The position numbers and the translations under genes were made by a program. The notes under the pieces were generated by a model. The model was given only the letters and a program-made list of their open reading frames with translations, ran no database searches and had not been told where the DNA came from. DNA of 64,000 nucleotides from Bryobacterales bacterium (GTDB taxonomy: Bacteria > Acidobacteriota > Terriglobia > Bryobacterales > Bryobacteraceae): contig JAEUQC010000172.1 of assembly GCA_016789905.1 (NCBI GenBank), positions 62,001 through 126,000 on the forward strand, in the 5' to 3' direction. Below, piece by piece: positions 25,920 to 35,445 of the stretch (within the stretch, counting starts at the first letter, position 1; each line of letters starts with the position of its first letter).

Positions 25920-26881
25920 ACCCGCTCCAGCTTCAACGGATACGTATTCCCCGACGCAAATTGCGCGACATAGATACTCTCCTCCGCGTCCACCAGCAAG
26001 TCGTGTGGATGCAAAAAAGTGTCTTCCGTATGCCGCATTGGCCGCAGTTTTCCGTCATCCCCATACTCCGGCGCCGACCCCGCCACGTTCGCCACCACTC
26101 GCAGCTTCGCATCCAGTATGGAAACGAAGCCCCGGCTGTTCCGGTCCTTCGGCCAGTTATCGGCCAGGTGGGCCACGTAGTAGCGGCCTTTGTAATACCG
26201 GATCTGCCGCGGATTCCCGCCAGGCATCGGCACCCGCTCCAACTCTTTGCCGTCCTCCGACAGCCGCAGCAAATACTGCTGGTCGCTCATCGCGATCAGC
26301 AGCGTGTTCTTCTCCGCCATTCCTCCGTGCGGTCCCCAGTGGACAATGCCTCCCTCCGCCCCGCCCAGCAATCGCTTCAGCTTGCCGGCCGCGTCGTAGC
26401 GCAGTATGTAGTCCTTCCCATACCCGTCCAGCACGTAGAATCCGCCGCCCTCCGGGTGTAGTGTCCACGATGGTTTGTAGTCGGCTTCCTTCTCGTATTT
26501 ACCTGACGCCGCCGCCCAGCCCCACTCGTCGAGTATCTTCCCGTCGAGCGTGGTCTTATACACTTTGTGCGTTGTCAAATCCGTGATAAATAGAACCTCC
26601 CGCGCACCCTCCCGCACAATCGACAGCCCATGCGCCCCCGGAAACGAGGTGCCCCACTTACTTACTAACTTGCCCCGCCGGTCATATACAATCACGTTAT
26701 TCGCCACATGATCGGTCAGCAGAATAATATGCCCCTCGGCATCTTCCGCAATCCCGTGGCAGTTCTTCACCGGCGTGTGCTCGTCCAGCACGCCCCACCC
26801 CGCCACCACACGGTAGCGGTAGCCGCCCTGTCCCAGCAACGCCCCGCTCATTCCCGCCAAACACGCCCTTCTACTCAGCAT
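25916..26881 (-). CDS. Exported NHL/6-bladed beta-propeller protein
   Basis: A 321-residue protein with a leader that contains SRRACLAG, a possible twin-arginine motif, although it is short and weakly hydrophobic. The body has repeated NHL/SMP-30-type strands such as NCHGIAEDAEGHIILLTDH, LFITDLTTHKVYKTT and GFYVLDGYGKDYILRYD, consistent with a six-bladed propeller. Similar Solibacter proteins are annotated as peptidyl-alpha-hydroxyglycine lyase-like or NHL proteins, but no catalytic set is identifiable. It lies downstream of the secreted metalloprotease on the same strand, separated by 63 bp that hold a strong hairpin, so independent transcription is likely. Confidence 0.8.
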   Translation of the reverse strand: MLSRRACLAGMSGALLGQGGYRYRVVAGWGVLDEHTPVKNCHGIAEDAEGHIILLTDHVANNVIVYDRRGKLVSKWGTSFPGAHGLSIVREGAREVLFITDLTTHKVYKTTLDGKILDEWGWAAASGKYEKEADYKPSWTLHPEGGGFYVLDGYGKDYILRYDAAGKLKRLLGGAEGGIVHWGPHGGMAEKNTLLIAMSDQQYLLRLSEDGKELERVPMPGGNPRQIRYYKGRYYVAHLADNWPKDRNSRGFVSILDAKLRVVANVAGSAPEYGDDGKLRPMRHTEDTFLHPHDLLVDAEESIYVAQFASGNTYPLKLERV

Positions 26882-26900
26882 CCCTTCTTATACACCACTT

Positions 26901-26936
26901 CCCGACCGCCGCGCCCCGTCTGGCGCGGCGGCCGGG
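26901..26936 (-). terminator. GC-rich hairpin between metalloprotease and propeller genes
   Basis: The arms 26901-26915 and 26922-26936 are complementary over 15 positions with one mismatch, enclosing a 6-base loop. On the minus strand the hairpin comes 9 bases after the metalloprotease stop codon. No T run follows, so a classical intrinsic terminator is not met; it may be a terminator of the GC-hairpin type or protect an mRNA 3' end. A TATAAG box follows shortly before the propeller gene's ATG. Confidence 0.5.
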
Positions 26937-26944
26937 TCTGGCTC

Positions 26945-28669
26945 TTACGGCAAATGCATCGTATTCCACATGAACAGCCCCACAATCGGCACGGCCTTGT
27001 CCTGCCCTAGAATCGCCGTGTACACCCCTGCATATTCGAACATCGAGTTGTGCCCGGGGTTCTTCAGAAACGTGCTCACCGGCGCGTAAGGATGGTAGAA
27101 GCTCCACGTGTCGGCCACCACGCCCGTGCCGTCATCCGCCGTGTCATACACGTCCCAGAACGTGGCCGCCACATGCGCCTCGTTCGAACTCCCGTCGCAG
27201 TAGCCGCCCGGTACCGTTTCAAGATTGAAGTTCAACGCCGGGTTCACCTCCGTTTTTTCGAACTGCACCCAGAATGGCATGAAGTCCGCGAAGCCTTCGG
27301 TCAACGCCAGTCCCGGGTTGTAGCACTTGTCAATCGCGTGCGGAATGCCGCTCCCGGCCGGCATGTTGCCGTCCCAGTAGTAGGAGTGAATCGAATGCGC
27401 CAGTTCGTGCTGCGTCACGCGCGCCGTGGCGTGCTGCGGAATCAGCCATATCTTCCCATCTTCGGAATACGAACAGCTCCACGCTTTATTGCCGCTCCCG
27501 CTTGGCGTCTGGCACTTTCCGGTCGATAGCTTGTTCGGATACGTGATCTCGATCGGTTCATTCCGCAGCGCGTTCATGCCGTGTTTCTTGAACTTGCGCC
27601 ACAACGCGGTCCCGCCCTGGTAGATCCGGTCGATCCCCGGCGCGCTCCCCGTCTTGGTCAGGTCCGCGGAGCGGTACCCGATGTCCATCGCGCTGCCTTC
27701 CAGAGCCCAGTCGTCGGCCCACGTGTAGACATTCCCTTCGGCGTCCTGTATCTGCAGGAACCGGTTCGCCGGCTGATACTCCACCCGCACCGGAATCCCC
27801 GGAAACGGCTGCAATTGAAAATCGGCCTTCCATGTTCCGTCCGCCGTCACGCTCGTCGCCGCCAGTTGGAACCACACGCCGCCAATCAACTGCCACGCCC
27901 GCACCTTCCAGCCCCACGCCGCCTGCTTCACCCCTCCCGGCAGCTTCAGCATGAACTTCCCTTGAATCGTTCCAAATATCCCGCCTTGCTTTTCGGAAAC
28001 GCCTTCGTTCAGCCTCGCCGTCCGAAGGCCAGCCATGCCCGTTCCCGCCGCACCGCCGTCCTCGGGAAGTTCCTTCAGCCGCATTGCCGATAGCGCAAAC
28101 GGGCTCACCTCGTCCACCCGTTCCACCACCGTGTCCGCGCTCTCCCGCGCCGATGGAAACGCCAGCCGCCCAATCGGCTGCGCGTCAATGTATCCGCCGC
28201 CGATGTCTGTCCGCAGCGGCACGCTGGCCCCCCTCACCTCCACCCGCCGCGCCAGAAACGCCTGTTCATAGCTTGTCTTTGCAATTCCCGTGCTCGATAC
28301 CTCCAGCACTTCCTGCAACTCCGGCCCGGCCGCTGTCCCGCCCCGCGCCAATTCCATCGTCGATTCCACATGCAAAACCTGTGGCCCATCTCCCAACGCC
28401 AACTCTCCCAGGCTCACGTCCATCGTCGCCCCAGGGGATAGCACCACCCCCCGCACAGGCCGGAACTCCACCGTTCCCGCCGCGCCCGCCGAAAAGCCCA
28501 TCGTATGGCTCTCCCGCGTATGGTTCGTCAGGTGCAAATAGCTTGCCCCCCGCTTCGCCAGCACGCTCTCTACCGATACATCCACGGGTGACGCCTGGTG
28601 TCCCCATACCCCCGTCGCCGCCGATAGCAGCCACAGCGCTCGCCACGGCGTTTGCATTCCGTTCTTCAT
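26945..28669 (-). CDS. Secreted HExxH zinc metalloprotease (putative gluzincin)
   Basis: A 574-residue exported protein with signal peptide ending near residue 24 (ALWLLSAATGVWG). Residues 25-130 form a beta-rich region that looks like an Ig-type adhesion or packing domain; 230-340 look like another beta domain. The catalytic part is C-terminal: H421-E-L-A-H425 and, 33 residues on, LTEGFADF with E458 as the probable third zinc ligand. This is the gluzincin arrangement. Several Cys residues in 385-450 may form disulfides. I cannot assign a MEROPS family with certainty. It starts 185 bp from the divergent dehydrogenase gene. Targets unknown; an extracellular protein-degrading role is inferred. 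Confidence 0.75.
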   Translation of the reverse strand: MKNGMQTPWRALWLLSAATGVWGHQASPVDVSVESVLAKRGASYLHLTNHTRESHTMGFSAGAAGTVEFRPVRGVVLSPGATMDVSLGELALGDGPQVLHVESTMELARGGTAAGPELQEVLEVSSTGIAKTSYEQAFLARRVEVRGASVPLRTDIGGGYIDAQPIGRLAFPSARESADTVVERVDEVSPFALSAMRLKELPEDGGAAGTGMAGLRTARLNEGVSEKQGGIFGTIQGKFMLKLPGGVKQAAWGWKVRAWQLIGGVWFQLAATSVTADGTWKADFQLQPFPGIPVRVEYQPANRFLQIQDAEGNVYTWADDWALEGSAMDIGYRSADLTKTGSAPGIDRIYQGGTALWRKFKKHGMNALRNEPIEITYPNKLSTGKCQTPSGSGNKAWSCSYSEDGKIWLIPQHATARVTQHELAHSIHSYYWDGNMPAGSGIPHAIDKCYNPGLALTEGFADFMPFWVQFEKTEVNPALNFNLETVPGGYCDGSSNEAHVAATFWDVYDTADDGTGVVADTWSFYHPYAPVSTFLKNPGHNSMFEYAGVYTAILGQDKAVPIVGLFMWNTMHLP

Positions 28670-28854
28670 ATAAGAGTTTCCTTCTCTGTTTGTGTTCGGA
28701 TCTCAAGATCCGCCCTACGATGCGGAACTGGTGTCGACAACCGATCAGCCGCTTCGCACAATCCTATGGATCTAGGGCAAATCCGTTCGAGTGCCTTAGG
28801 CCATTGGAGTACTTCCCCAACGCCCTTCCGCCTGCGATAGAATTCGCTCTACCT
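28670..28854. other. Divergent intergenic region
   Basis: This 185-base gap lies between the divergent metalloprotease and dehydrogenase genes, so it should contain two promoters. It is less GC-rich than the genes. I find no confident -35/-10 pair, palindrome or hairpin worth reporting. No small open frame with a ribosome site is apparent. Confidence 0.5.
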
Positions 28855-29859
28855 ATGCGCGTCACACTGTTACTTGCGTTCTGCCTTTCCCTCGCTGTGT
28901 CCGCCCAGCAGAAGAAGATCCTCTTCATGGGCGAAGGCGACATGCTCACGGCCCTCCAGGGGGTCACGGACAAAGCCAGAATCGTCCCCGTCACCGCCGC
29001 TACTGTCATGCAGGAACTGCCTGACGCTGATGCCTTCATCGGCACCATTAAGCCGGAGTACGTCCGCGCCGGCAAAAAGCTCCAGTGGACGCAGATCATG
29101 TCCGCCGGCGTCGAAACCGTCCTCCACCGCTCCGGCGGCGACGACCTCAAAAATTCGAACATCATTCTCACCAACAATCAAATCGTCCAGGGTCCGGAAA
29201 TCGCCGACCATGCCATGGCCATGCTCCTCACCCTCACCCGAGGCATCCATACCTTCATCGGCCACCGCACCACCGAAACCTGGCAGCCCCGCCCCTATCC
29301 CGGCATCGAACTCAGCGGCCGCACCGGTATCGTCATCGGCTGCGGCGGCATCGGCAGCCAGATTGCCCTCCGCGCCTGGGCCTTCGGCATGAAAATCATC
29401 TGTGTGGACCCGGAAGACATCCCTTTCTCCCCCTTCATAACGAAAACCGTGAAGCCGGACCAGCTCGATGAGGTCGTCCCCCAGGCCGATGTCGTTTTCA
29501 TCTCCGCCCCGCACACCGAAAAGAGCCACAAAATGATGGGCCCCAAGCAGTTCGACCTCATGAAGAAGGATAGCTTCTTCATCGCCGTCAGCCGTGGCGG
29601 CATTTACGACATGCCCAGTCTTGTAAAGTCGCTCGACTCGAAGAAACTCGCCGGCGCCGGCGTCGACGTTACCGACCCCGAACCTCTCCCGCCCGGCCAC
29701 GCTCTCTGGAAGTTCAACAACGCCATCATCACCCCGCACATCGCCGGCCGTTCCGATAAGGACCGCGCCCGCATGGTCGGCACCATCCAGGAAAACGTCC
29801 GCCGCTTCGTTAACGGCCAGCCCTTGCTCAATGTGGTCGATAAGCAAAAAGGCTACTAG
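28855..29859 (+). CDS. D-isomer-specific 2-hydroxyacid dehydrogenase with signal peptide
   Basis: A 334-residue NAD-dependent dehydrogenase. From the ATG at 28855 the N-terminus is a signal peptide (TLLLAFCLSLAVSAQ) preceding the catalytic domain. The nucleotide motif GCGGIG (162-167) is preceded by a beta strand, and VDPED at 184-188 supplies the acidic residue that holds the NAD ribose. The catalytic triad is complete: R247 in SRGG, E276 in DPEP and H295 in TPHIAG. An export signal on such a cofactor-dependent enzyme is unusual. A later Met at residue 25 could give a cytoplasmic form but would cut into the first beta strand. The next gene overlaps its 3' end by 29 bp. Confidence 0.85.
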   Translation: MRVTLLLAFCLSLAVSAQQKKILFMGEGDMLTALQGVTDKARIVPVTAATVMQELPDADAFIGTIKPEYVRAGKKLQWTQIMSAGVETVLHRSGGDDLKNSNIILTNNQIVQGPEIADHAMAMLLTLTRGIHTFIGHRTTETWQPRPYPGIELSGRTGIVIGCGGIGSQIALRAWAFGMKIICVDPEDIPFSPFITKTVKPDQLDEVVPQADVVFISAPHTEKSHKMMGPKQFDLMKKDSFFIAVSRGGIYDMPSLVKSLDSKKLAGAGVDVTDPEPLPPGHALWKFNNAIITPHIAGRSDKDRARMVGTIQENVRRFVNGQPLLNVVDKQKGY

Positions 29860-30637
29860 CCTTCTGTTCTTGCTCGCGGGAGCCGCGGGCGCGCAAGCGC
29901 CGGACTCCCGCGAACTCGCCGCGCTGGTCATCGCCAACGAAGTCCGCCAGGGCGAAGACCTCGGCGAGTACACGTTTGCCTTCGAAAAAATTCACCGGTA
30001 CTTTAACAAGGCGGGCCAACTCGACCGCGAAATCAACGAACGCGGCGAAACTTATATGAGCCATCGCCGCAACATCGACATTGCGCTCGAATGGAACGGC
30101 AAACCGCTCAAGTCCAAAGACCTCGATAAAGTGCGCAAGGCCGCCGCCAGGAAGCTCGAGTCCGATTTCCGCGAGCGCCAGGCGGCGAACTATGTGGACC
30201 GCCCCATCGCCAATCGCCGTGGCGCCGGTTTCACCCGCAACGGCATCCATATGAGCGTCATTGATGTCCTTCGCTACTGCCGCCTGGAAGCGGTTCGCGA
30301 CGACAACGGCCGCCAGGCGATTCCTTACAGCGATTGCAAGAGTCCCTGGCCGGAAGAAGGACACTACACTCACTTAAAGGGCACCGTCTGGATTCATCGC
30401 GCCACCAAGCTCCTCGATTCTTGGGAAGCCCGCACTCCCGTCGGCAAACTCTTCTTTCAGCAGACCACCCAACCCGTCGCTGGCGGCGCCCGCATCCCCC
30501 ATACCTGGCTCCTGGATCTGCTATCGGCAAATGGCTTCTTTAGCGACGAGCGACTCCAACTCCACTACCGTTGGACCAACCCCCAACGCTTCACTGTCGA
30601 CGTCAATCAGACAATCGCCGAACCTATCGTTAAGTAA
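29831..30637 (+). CDS. Secreted protein of unknown function
   Basis: A 268-residue protein with a signal peptide (SISKKATSLLFLLAGAAGAQA). The mature part begins with ELAALVIANEVRQ and contains YTFAFEKIHRYFNKAGQLD, a segment typical of a widespread acidobacterial family of secreted proteins without known function, often beta-rich and lipocalin-like. No catalytic motif or membrane segment is seen. The start codon lies inside the dehydrogenase gene, a 29-bp overlap in another frame, so translation of the two is probably coupled. This arrangement suggests a periplasmic partner of the exported dehydrogenase; that is inference only. Confidence 0.75.
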   Translation: MWSISKKATSLLFLLAGAAGAQAPDSRELAALVIANEVRQGEDLGEYTFAFEKIHRYFNKAGQLDREINERGETYMSHRRNIDIALEWNGKPLKSKDLDKVRKAAARKLESDFRERQAANYVDRPIANRRGAGFTRNGIHMSVIDVLRYCRLEAVRDDNGRQAIPYSDCKSPWPEEGHYTHLKGTVWIHRATKLLDSWEARTPVGKLFFQQTTQPVAGGARIPHTWLLDLLSANGFFSDERLQLHYRWTNPQRFTVDVNQTIAEPIVK

Positions 30638-30639
30638 AG

Positions 30640-30656
30640 GACCGGCGGAACCGGTC
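30640..30656 (+). terminator. Weak hairpin after the secreted protein gene
   Basis: GACCGG (30640-30645) and CCGGTC (30651-30656) form a perfect 6-bp stem with a 5-base loop, starting 3 bases after the stop codon at 30637. The following ATAATCTCTTT is moderately T-rich. It could end transcription of the dehydrogenase unit before the histidine kinase gene. Confidence 0.35.
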
Positions 30657-30684
30657 GATAATCTCTTTAGGGCTTCGACGGCAT

Positions 30685-32754
<2,070 letters not shown>

Positions 32755-32758
32755 CCCC

Positions 32759-33958
32759 CTACAGCGGCGCTTGTACCCGTCTGCCTTTGCAGATCGTCAA
32801 ACGGCACGCAATTCTCTGCTTCGCCGTCACCGCGTTCCGCTGCGAATCCACCAACTGGAACTGCCCGTCCTCTATGGTCAACAGTGCCACATCGGCCGGG
32901 CCTCCCACCTGCAGCGTCCCCATGCCTTCCACACGGTCGATCACCTTCGCCGGCCGTGCCGTGGACCGTGCCAGCACCTCATCGAAACTCATCCCTAAAT
33001 ACAGCAGTTTCGACATCGTCGTCGGCATGTCGTATACCGGCCCCTCGATATTCCGCTGATAGATGTCGCTCGAAATGGTGTCCACCGGAAAGCCGGCGTC
33101 TAAACACTTGCGCGCCTCGGCGAAGTTGAAGCTGCCCAGCCCGTGACCCAGGTCGAACACCACGCCTCTTCCCCGCGCCTCGGCCACTCCGGCTTTCAGT
33201 TTTCCCGCCGCCTCGGCCAGCGACGTGCCGTGCCCCGTATAGCTATGCGTAATGATATCCCCCGCCCGCATCTGTTCCATAATTTGCGGCACCTCCGGCG
33301 GCGCGTCGCTCACGTGAACCATCAGTTTCAACTTGTGCTCGTCGCACAACTCGCGGGCGATCTTCAAAAACTCCGGGCTGAAACGGCCGTTCATATTGGC
33401 TCCAATCTGAACCTTTACCCCCAGCAGCATTTCGCGATTAGCCTTCACCGCCTCCGCCGTGGGCCGCATGGCGGCGCGAACGTATTTCACCGCGTCGGCC
33501 TGCGGATCCCGGTTCGCCGGGTATAGATAGACGAAGCCATACACCCGCACCTGCGACCGGTCCACAATGTAGCGGCGGAATCCGGCTACGTTGTCGTGGG
33601 CAAAGCTCCCGGCGTCCACCCACGTGGTCACGCCGCTCCGCGCGGCTACCGGATCGGCATCAATTCCCGGTACGGACCCGCCGCCGAAATACACATGCGT
33701 GTGCAGGTCCACCAGGCCCGGCGTCACATACAGTCCGCGCGCGTCCACCACGTCACGGGCATTTGCAGCGGGCAGGGAAGGCCCTATCGCGGCGACCCTG
33801 CCCTCCCGGATCCCGACATCGGCTCGCGCCCGAAAACCACGCCCCGGATCGCGAACTTCCCCGTTTCGGATCAACAGGTCAAAGGGACGCTCCGGTGCTT
33901 GCGCCGCCGCACCACCAGCCGCCGCCAACCCCGCAACTATCTGCCGCCGTGTCATCAT
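32759..33958 (-). CDS. Exported amidohydrolase/deacetylase-family metallohydrolase
   Basis: A 399-residue amidohydrolase-superfamily enzyme. The leader TRRQIVAGLAAAGGAAAQA has twin arginines and a weakly hydrophobic stretch, suggesting Tat export. FDLLIRNGEVRDPGRGF and the metal motif GLVDLHTHV (HxH) open the barrel; a Lys in GVKVQIG, His in LMVHVSD and ITHSYTGHG and a late Asp in DTISSD complete the likely binuclear site. This order fits the amidohydrolase/deacetylase group related to dihydroorotase. The substrate is unknown; acyl-amino-acid or cyclic amide hydrolysis is plausible. It is convergent with the hybrid kinase (4-bp gap) and 88 bp downstream of the DUF1501 gene. Confidence 0.85.
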   Translation of the reverse strand: MMTRRQIVAGLAAAGGAAAQAPERPFDLLIRNGEVRDPGRGFRARADVGIREGRVAAIGPSLPAANARDVVDARGLYVTPGLVDLHTHVYFGGGSVPGIDADPVAARSGVTTWVDAGSFAHDNVAGFRRYIVDRSQVRVYGFVYLYPANRDPQADAVKYVRAAMRPTAEAVKANREMLLGVKVQIGANMNGRFSPEFLKIARELCDEHKLKLMVHVSDAPPEVPQIMEQMRAGDIITHSYTGHGTSLAEAAGKLKAGVAEARGRGVVFDLGHGLGSFNFAEARKCLDAGFPVDTISSDIYQRNIEGPVYDMPTTMSKLLYLGMSFDEVLARSTARPAKVIDRVEGMGTLQVGGPADVALLTIEDGQFQLVDSQRNAVTAKQRIACRLTICKGRRVQAPL

Positions 33959-34046
33959 GCCGGCATTCTATCGTGTCCGGCCCGTCGAAGCGTTCCGGCC
34001 TCCACGCGTTTGTGTCACTTGAGCGGATCGGTCACCAGCGTCGAAC

Positions 34047-35435
34047 CTAGCTCCACAATTCCTGAATCGGTCCATATACGTCCTTGTCGGAATGCGGGAT
34101 GTAGGGGAACGGGCCGACTGGCGAATCCTGCAACACTGTGGTCCAATCGATACCCAGCGCCGAATAGATTGTCGCCTCCACATCTTCGATGCGGATGTCG
34201 CGGTCGCGCGACCAGCCGAATTCCACAGTCCCTTCGCCCAAAGCATCGGTGGAGCCGATGGCTCGGCCGCCTCGCACGCCGCCACCCATCACCAGGAAGC
34301 TCTGCTGCAAGTGGTGATCGCGTCCGCCCACCACCGAGAGCGGCCCCGGCGTCCGGCCGAACTCGCCACCGGCGACTATGATCGTTTCGCCGAGCAGGCC
34401 CGAAGACTCCAAGTCCGTGAGCAGCGCCGACATCGCATTGTCGAACGTCTTGGCCGCGGCGAAGTGGCTGGTGGGAGTAGTGGCACTGTAGATATTCGAA
34501 TGACTGTCCCAACCGCCCAGGCGAATCATCACCGCGCGCGTCCCCTGATTCGCCGCCAATGCTTGACGGGTCACCAGGCAGGCGTCGCCGAAGGCTGTGC
34601 TGCCATAGCGCTCGCGTTCGGCCGCCTCCACGCGGAAGGCTTGGGCCACGGCGGGATTGTGCATCATGTTCGCGGCCGACGCGTAGAATTCGGCCAAGTC
34701 CGGTCCGCTGGCGCCGAGCGGCGACGACGCCGCGCGCCACGGCCGGTCGAGCGTGTCGAGCATCTGCCAGCGCGTTCGAAACACTTCCTCGCCGTCGCGA
34801 TGCGTCGTATCAGGCACGCCGCTCGCTGTCGGGCGATACTTGAACGGCGCGTAGCGCGCGGAGAAGTATCCCTCGCCCGCGGCCTCCGTCACGTCGAGCG
34901 CGAGGAACGGCGGAAACGCATCGGTGGGGCGGCGTTCCTTCTCTTTCTCACGCGCGATGATGCTGCCGATGTGCGGCGCAACGCCGCCTTCGGCGCCCGC
35001 GGGATTACGCCCGATTTGCAGCCAGCGCTGTCCGGTCTCGTGTACCAGCGCCCACGCCCGCATCGACCGCAGGATCGCGATCGAGGGTAGCTGCGCGCCG
35101 AGCTTCGGGAACAAACCCGTCGGCCACAGGATACCGTTGATGCGTTCCGGCGCCAGCTCCGGCGGGCTGACGCCGTCCAGCATCTTCAGGTCGAACGTGT
35201 CCGTGTGGCTGGGTCCGCCGCTCATCAGGACGAAGATCAGGTTGCGCGCGGTGTTCTTCGGGGTCACCCGTTGCGTTTGCGCCGCCCCGGTGCTGAGGCC
35301 GGGCAGCAGGAACGACCCGGCGAGCCCCGCGGCCGTGCGGAAGATGCCGCGGCGGCTCCATTGCGGACGAGTGTAGAAGGCGTCGTGCGCGTGCGGATAG
35401 TGTTGTTGAAAGCGGTGAAAGGCGTCTCGCTGCAT
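34047..35435 (-). CDS. DUF1501 domain secreted protein
   Basis: A 462-residue protein from the ATG at 35433-35435, preceded by GAGG with an 8-nt spacer. The leader includes WSRRGIFRTAAGLAGSFLL, a Tat-type signal. The body has the DUF1501 (sulfatase-like alkaline phosphatase superfamily fold) motifs NLIFVLMSGGPSHTDTFD near residues 65-82, GGWDSHSN, and AGGEFGRTP with HHLQQSF. DUF1501 proteins are abundant in Planctomycetes and Acidobacteria and nearly always follow a DUF1549/DUF1553 gene, as here (10-bp gap). The role is unknown; sulfatase-like metal residues are partly kept, but no nucleophile Cys/Ser motif can be assigned. Confidence 0.85.
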   Translation of the reverse strand: MQRDAFHRFQQHYPHAHDAFYTRPQWSRRGIFRTAAGLAGSFLLPGLSTGAAQTQRVTPKNTARNLIFVLMSGGPSHTDTFDLKMLDGVSPPELAPERINGILWPTGLFPKLGAQLPSIAILRSMRAWALVHETGQRWLQIGRNPAGAEGGVAPHIGSIIAREKEKERRPTDAFPPFLALDVTEAAGEGYFSARYAPFKYRPTASGVPDTTHRDGEEVFRTRWQMLDTLDRPWRAASSPLGASGPDLAEFYASAANMMHNPAVAQAFRVEAAERERYGSTAFGDACLVTRQALAANQGTRAVMIRLGGWDSHSNIYSATTPTSHFAAAKTFDNAMSALLTDLESSGLLGETIIVAGGEFGRTPGPLSVVGGRDHHLQQSFLVMGGGVRGGRAIGSTDALGEGTVEFGWSRDRDIRIEDVEATIYSALGIDWTTVLQDSPVGPFPYIPHSDKDVYGPIQELWS

Positions 35436-35445
35436 GTGTTGAACC

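Noticed and set aside
28084..28854. A 257-codon extension of the dehydrogenase upstream of 28855
   Set aside because: The extension is Pro/Ser/Arg-rich and runs antisense through the metalloprotease gene. The ATG at 28855 starts a clean signal peptide.
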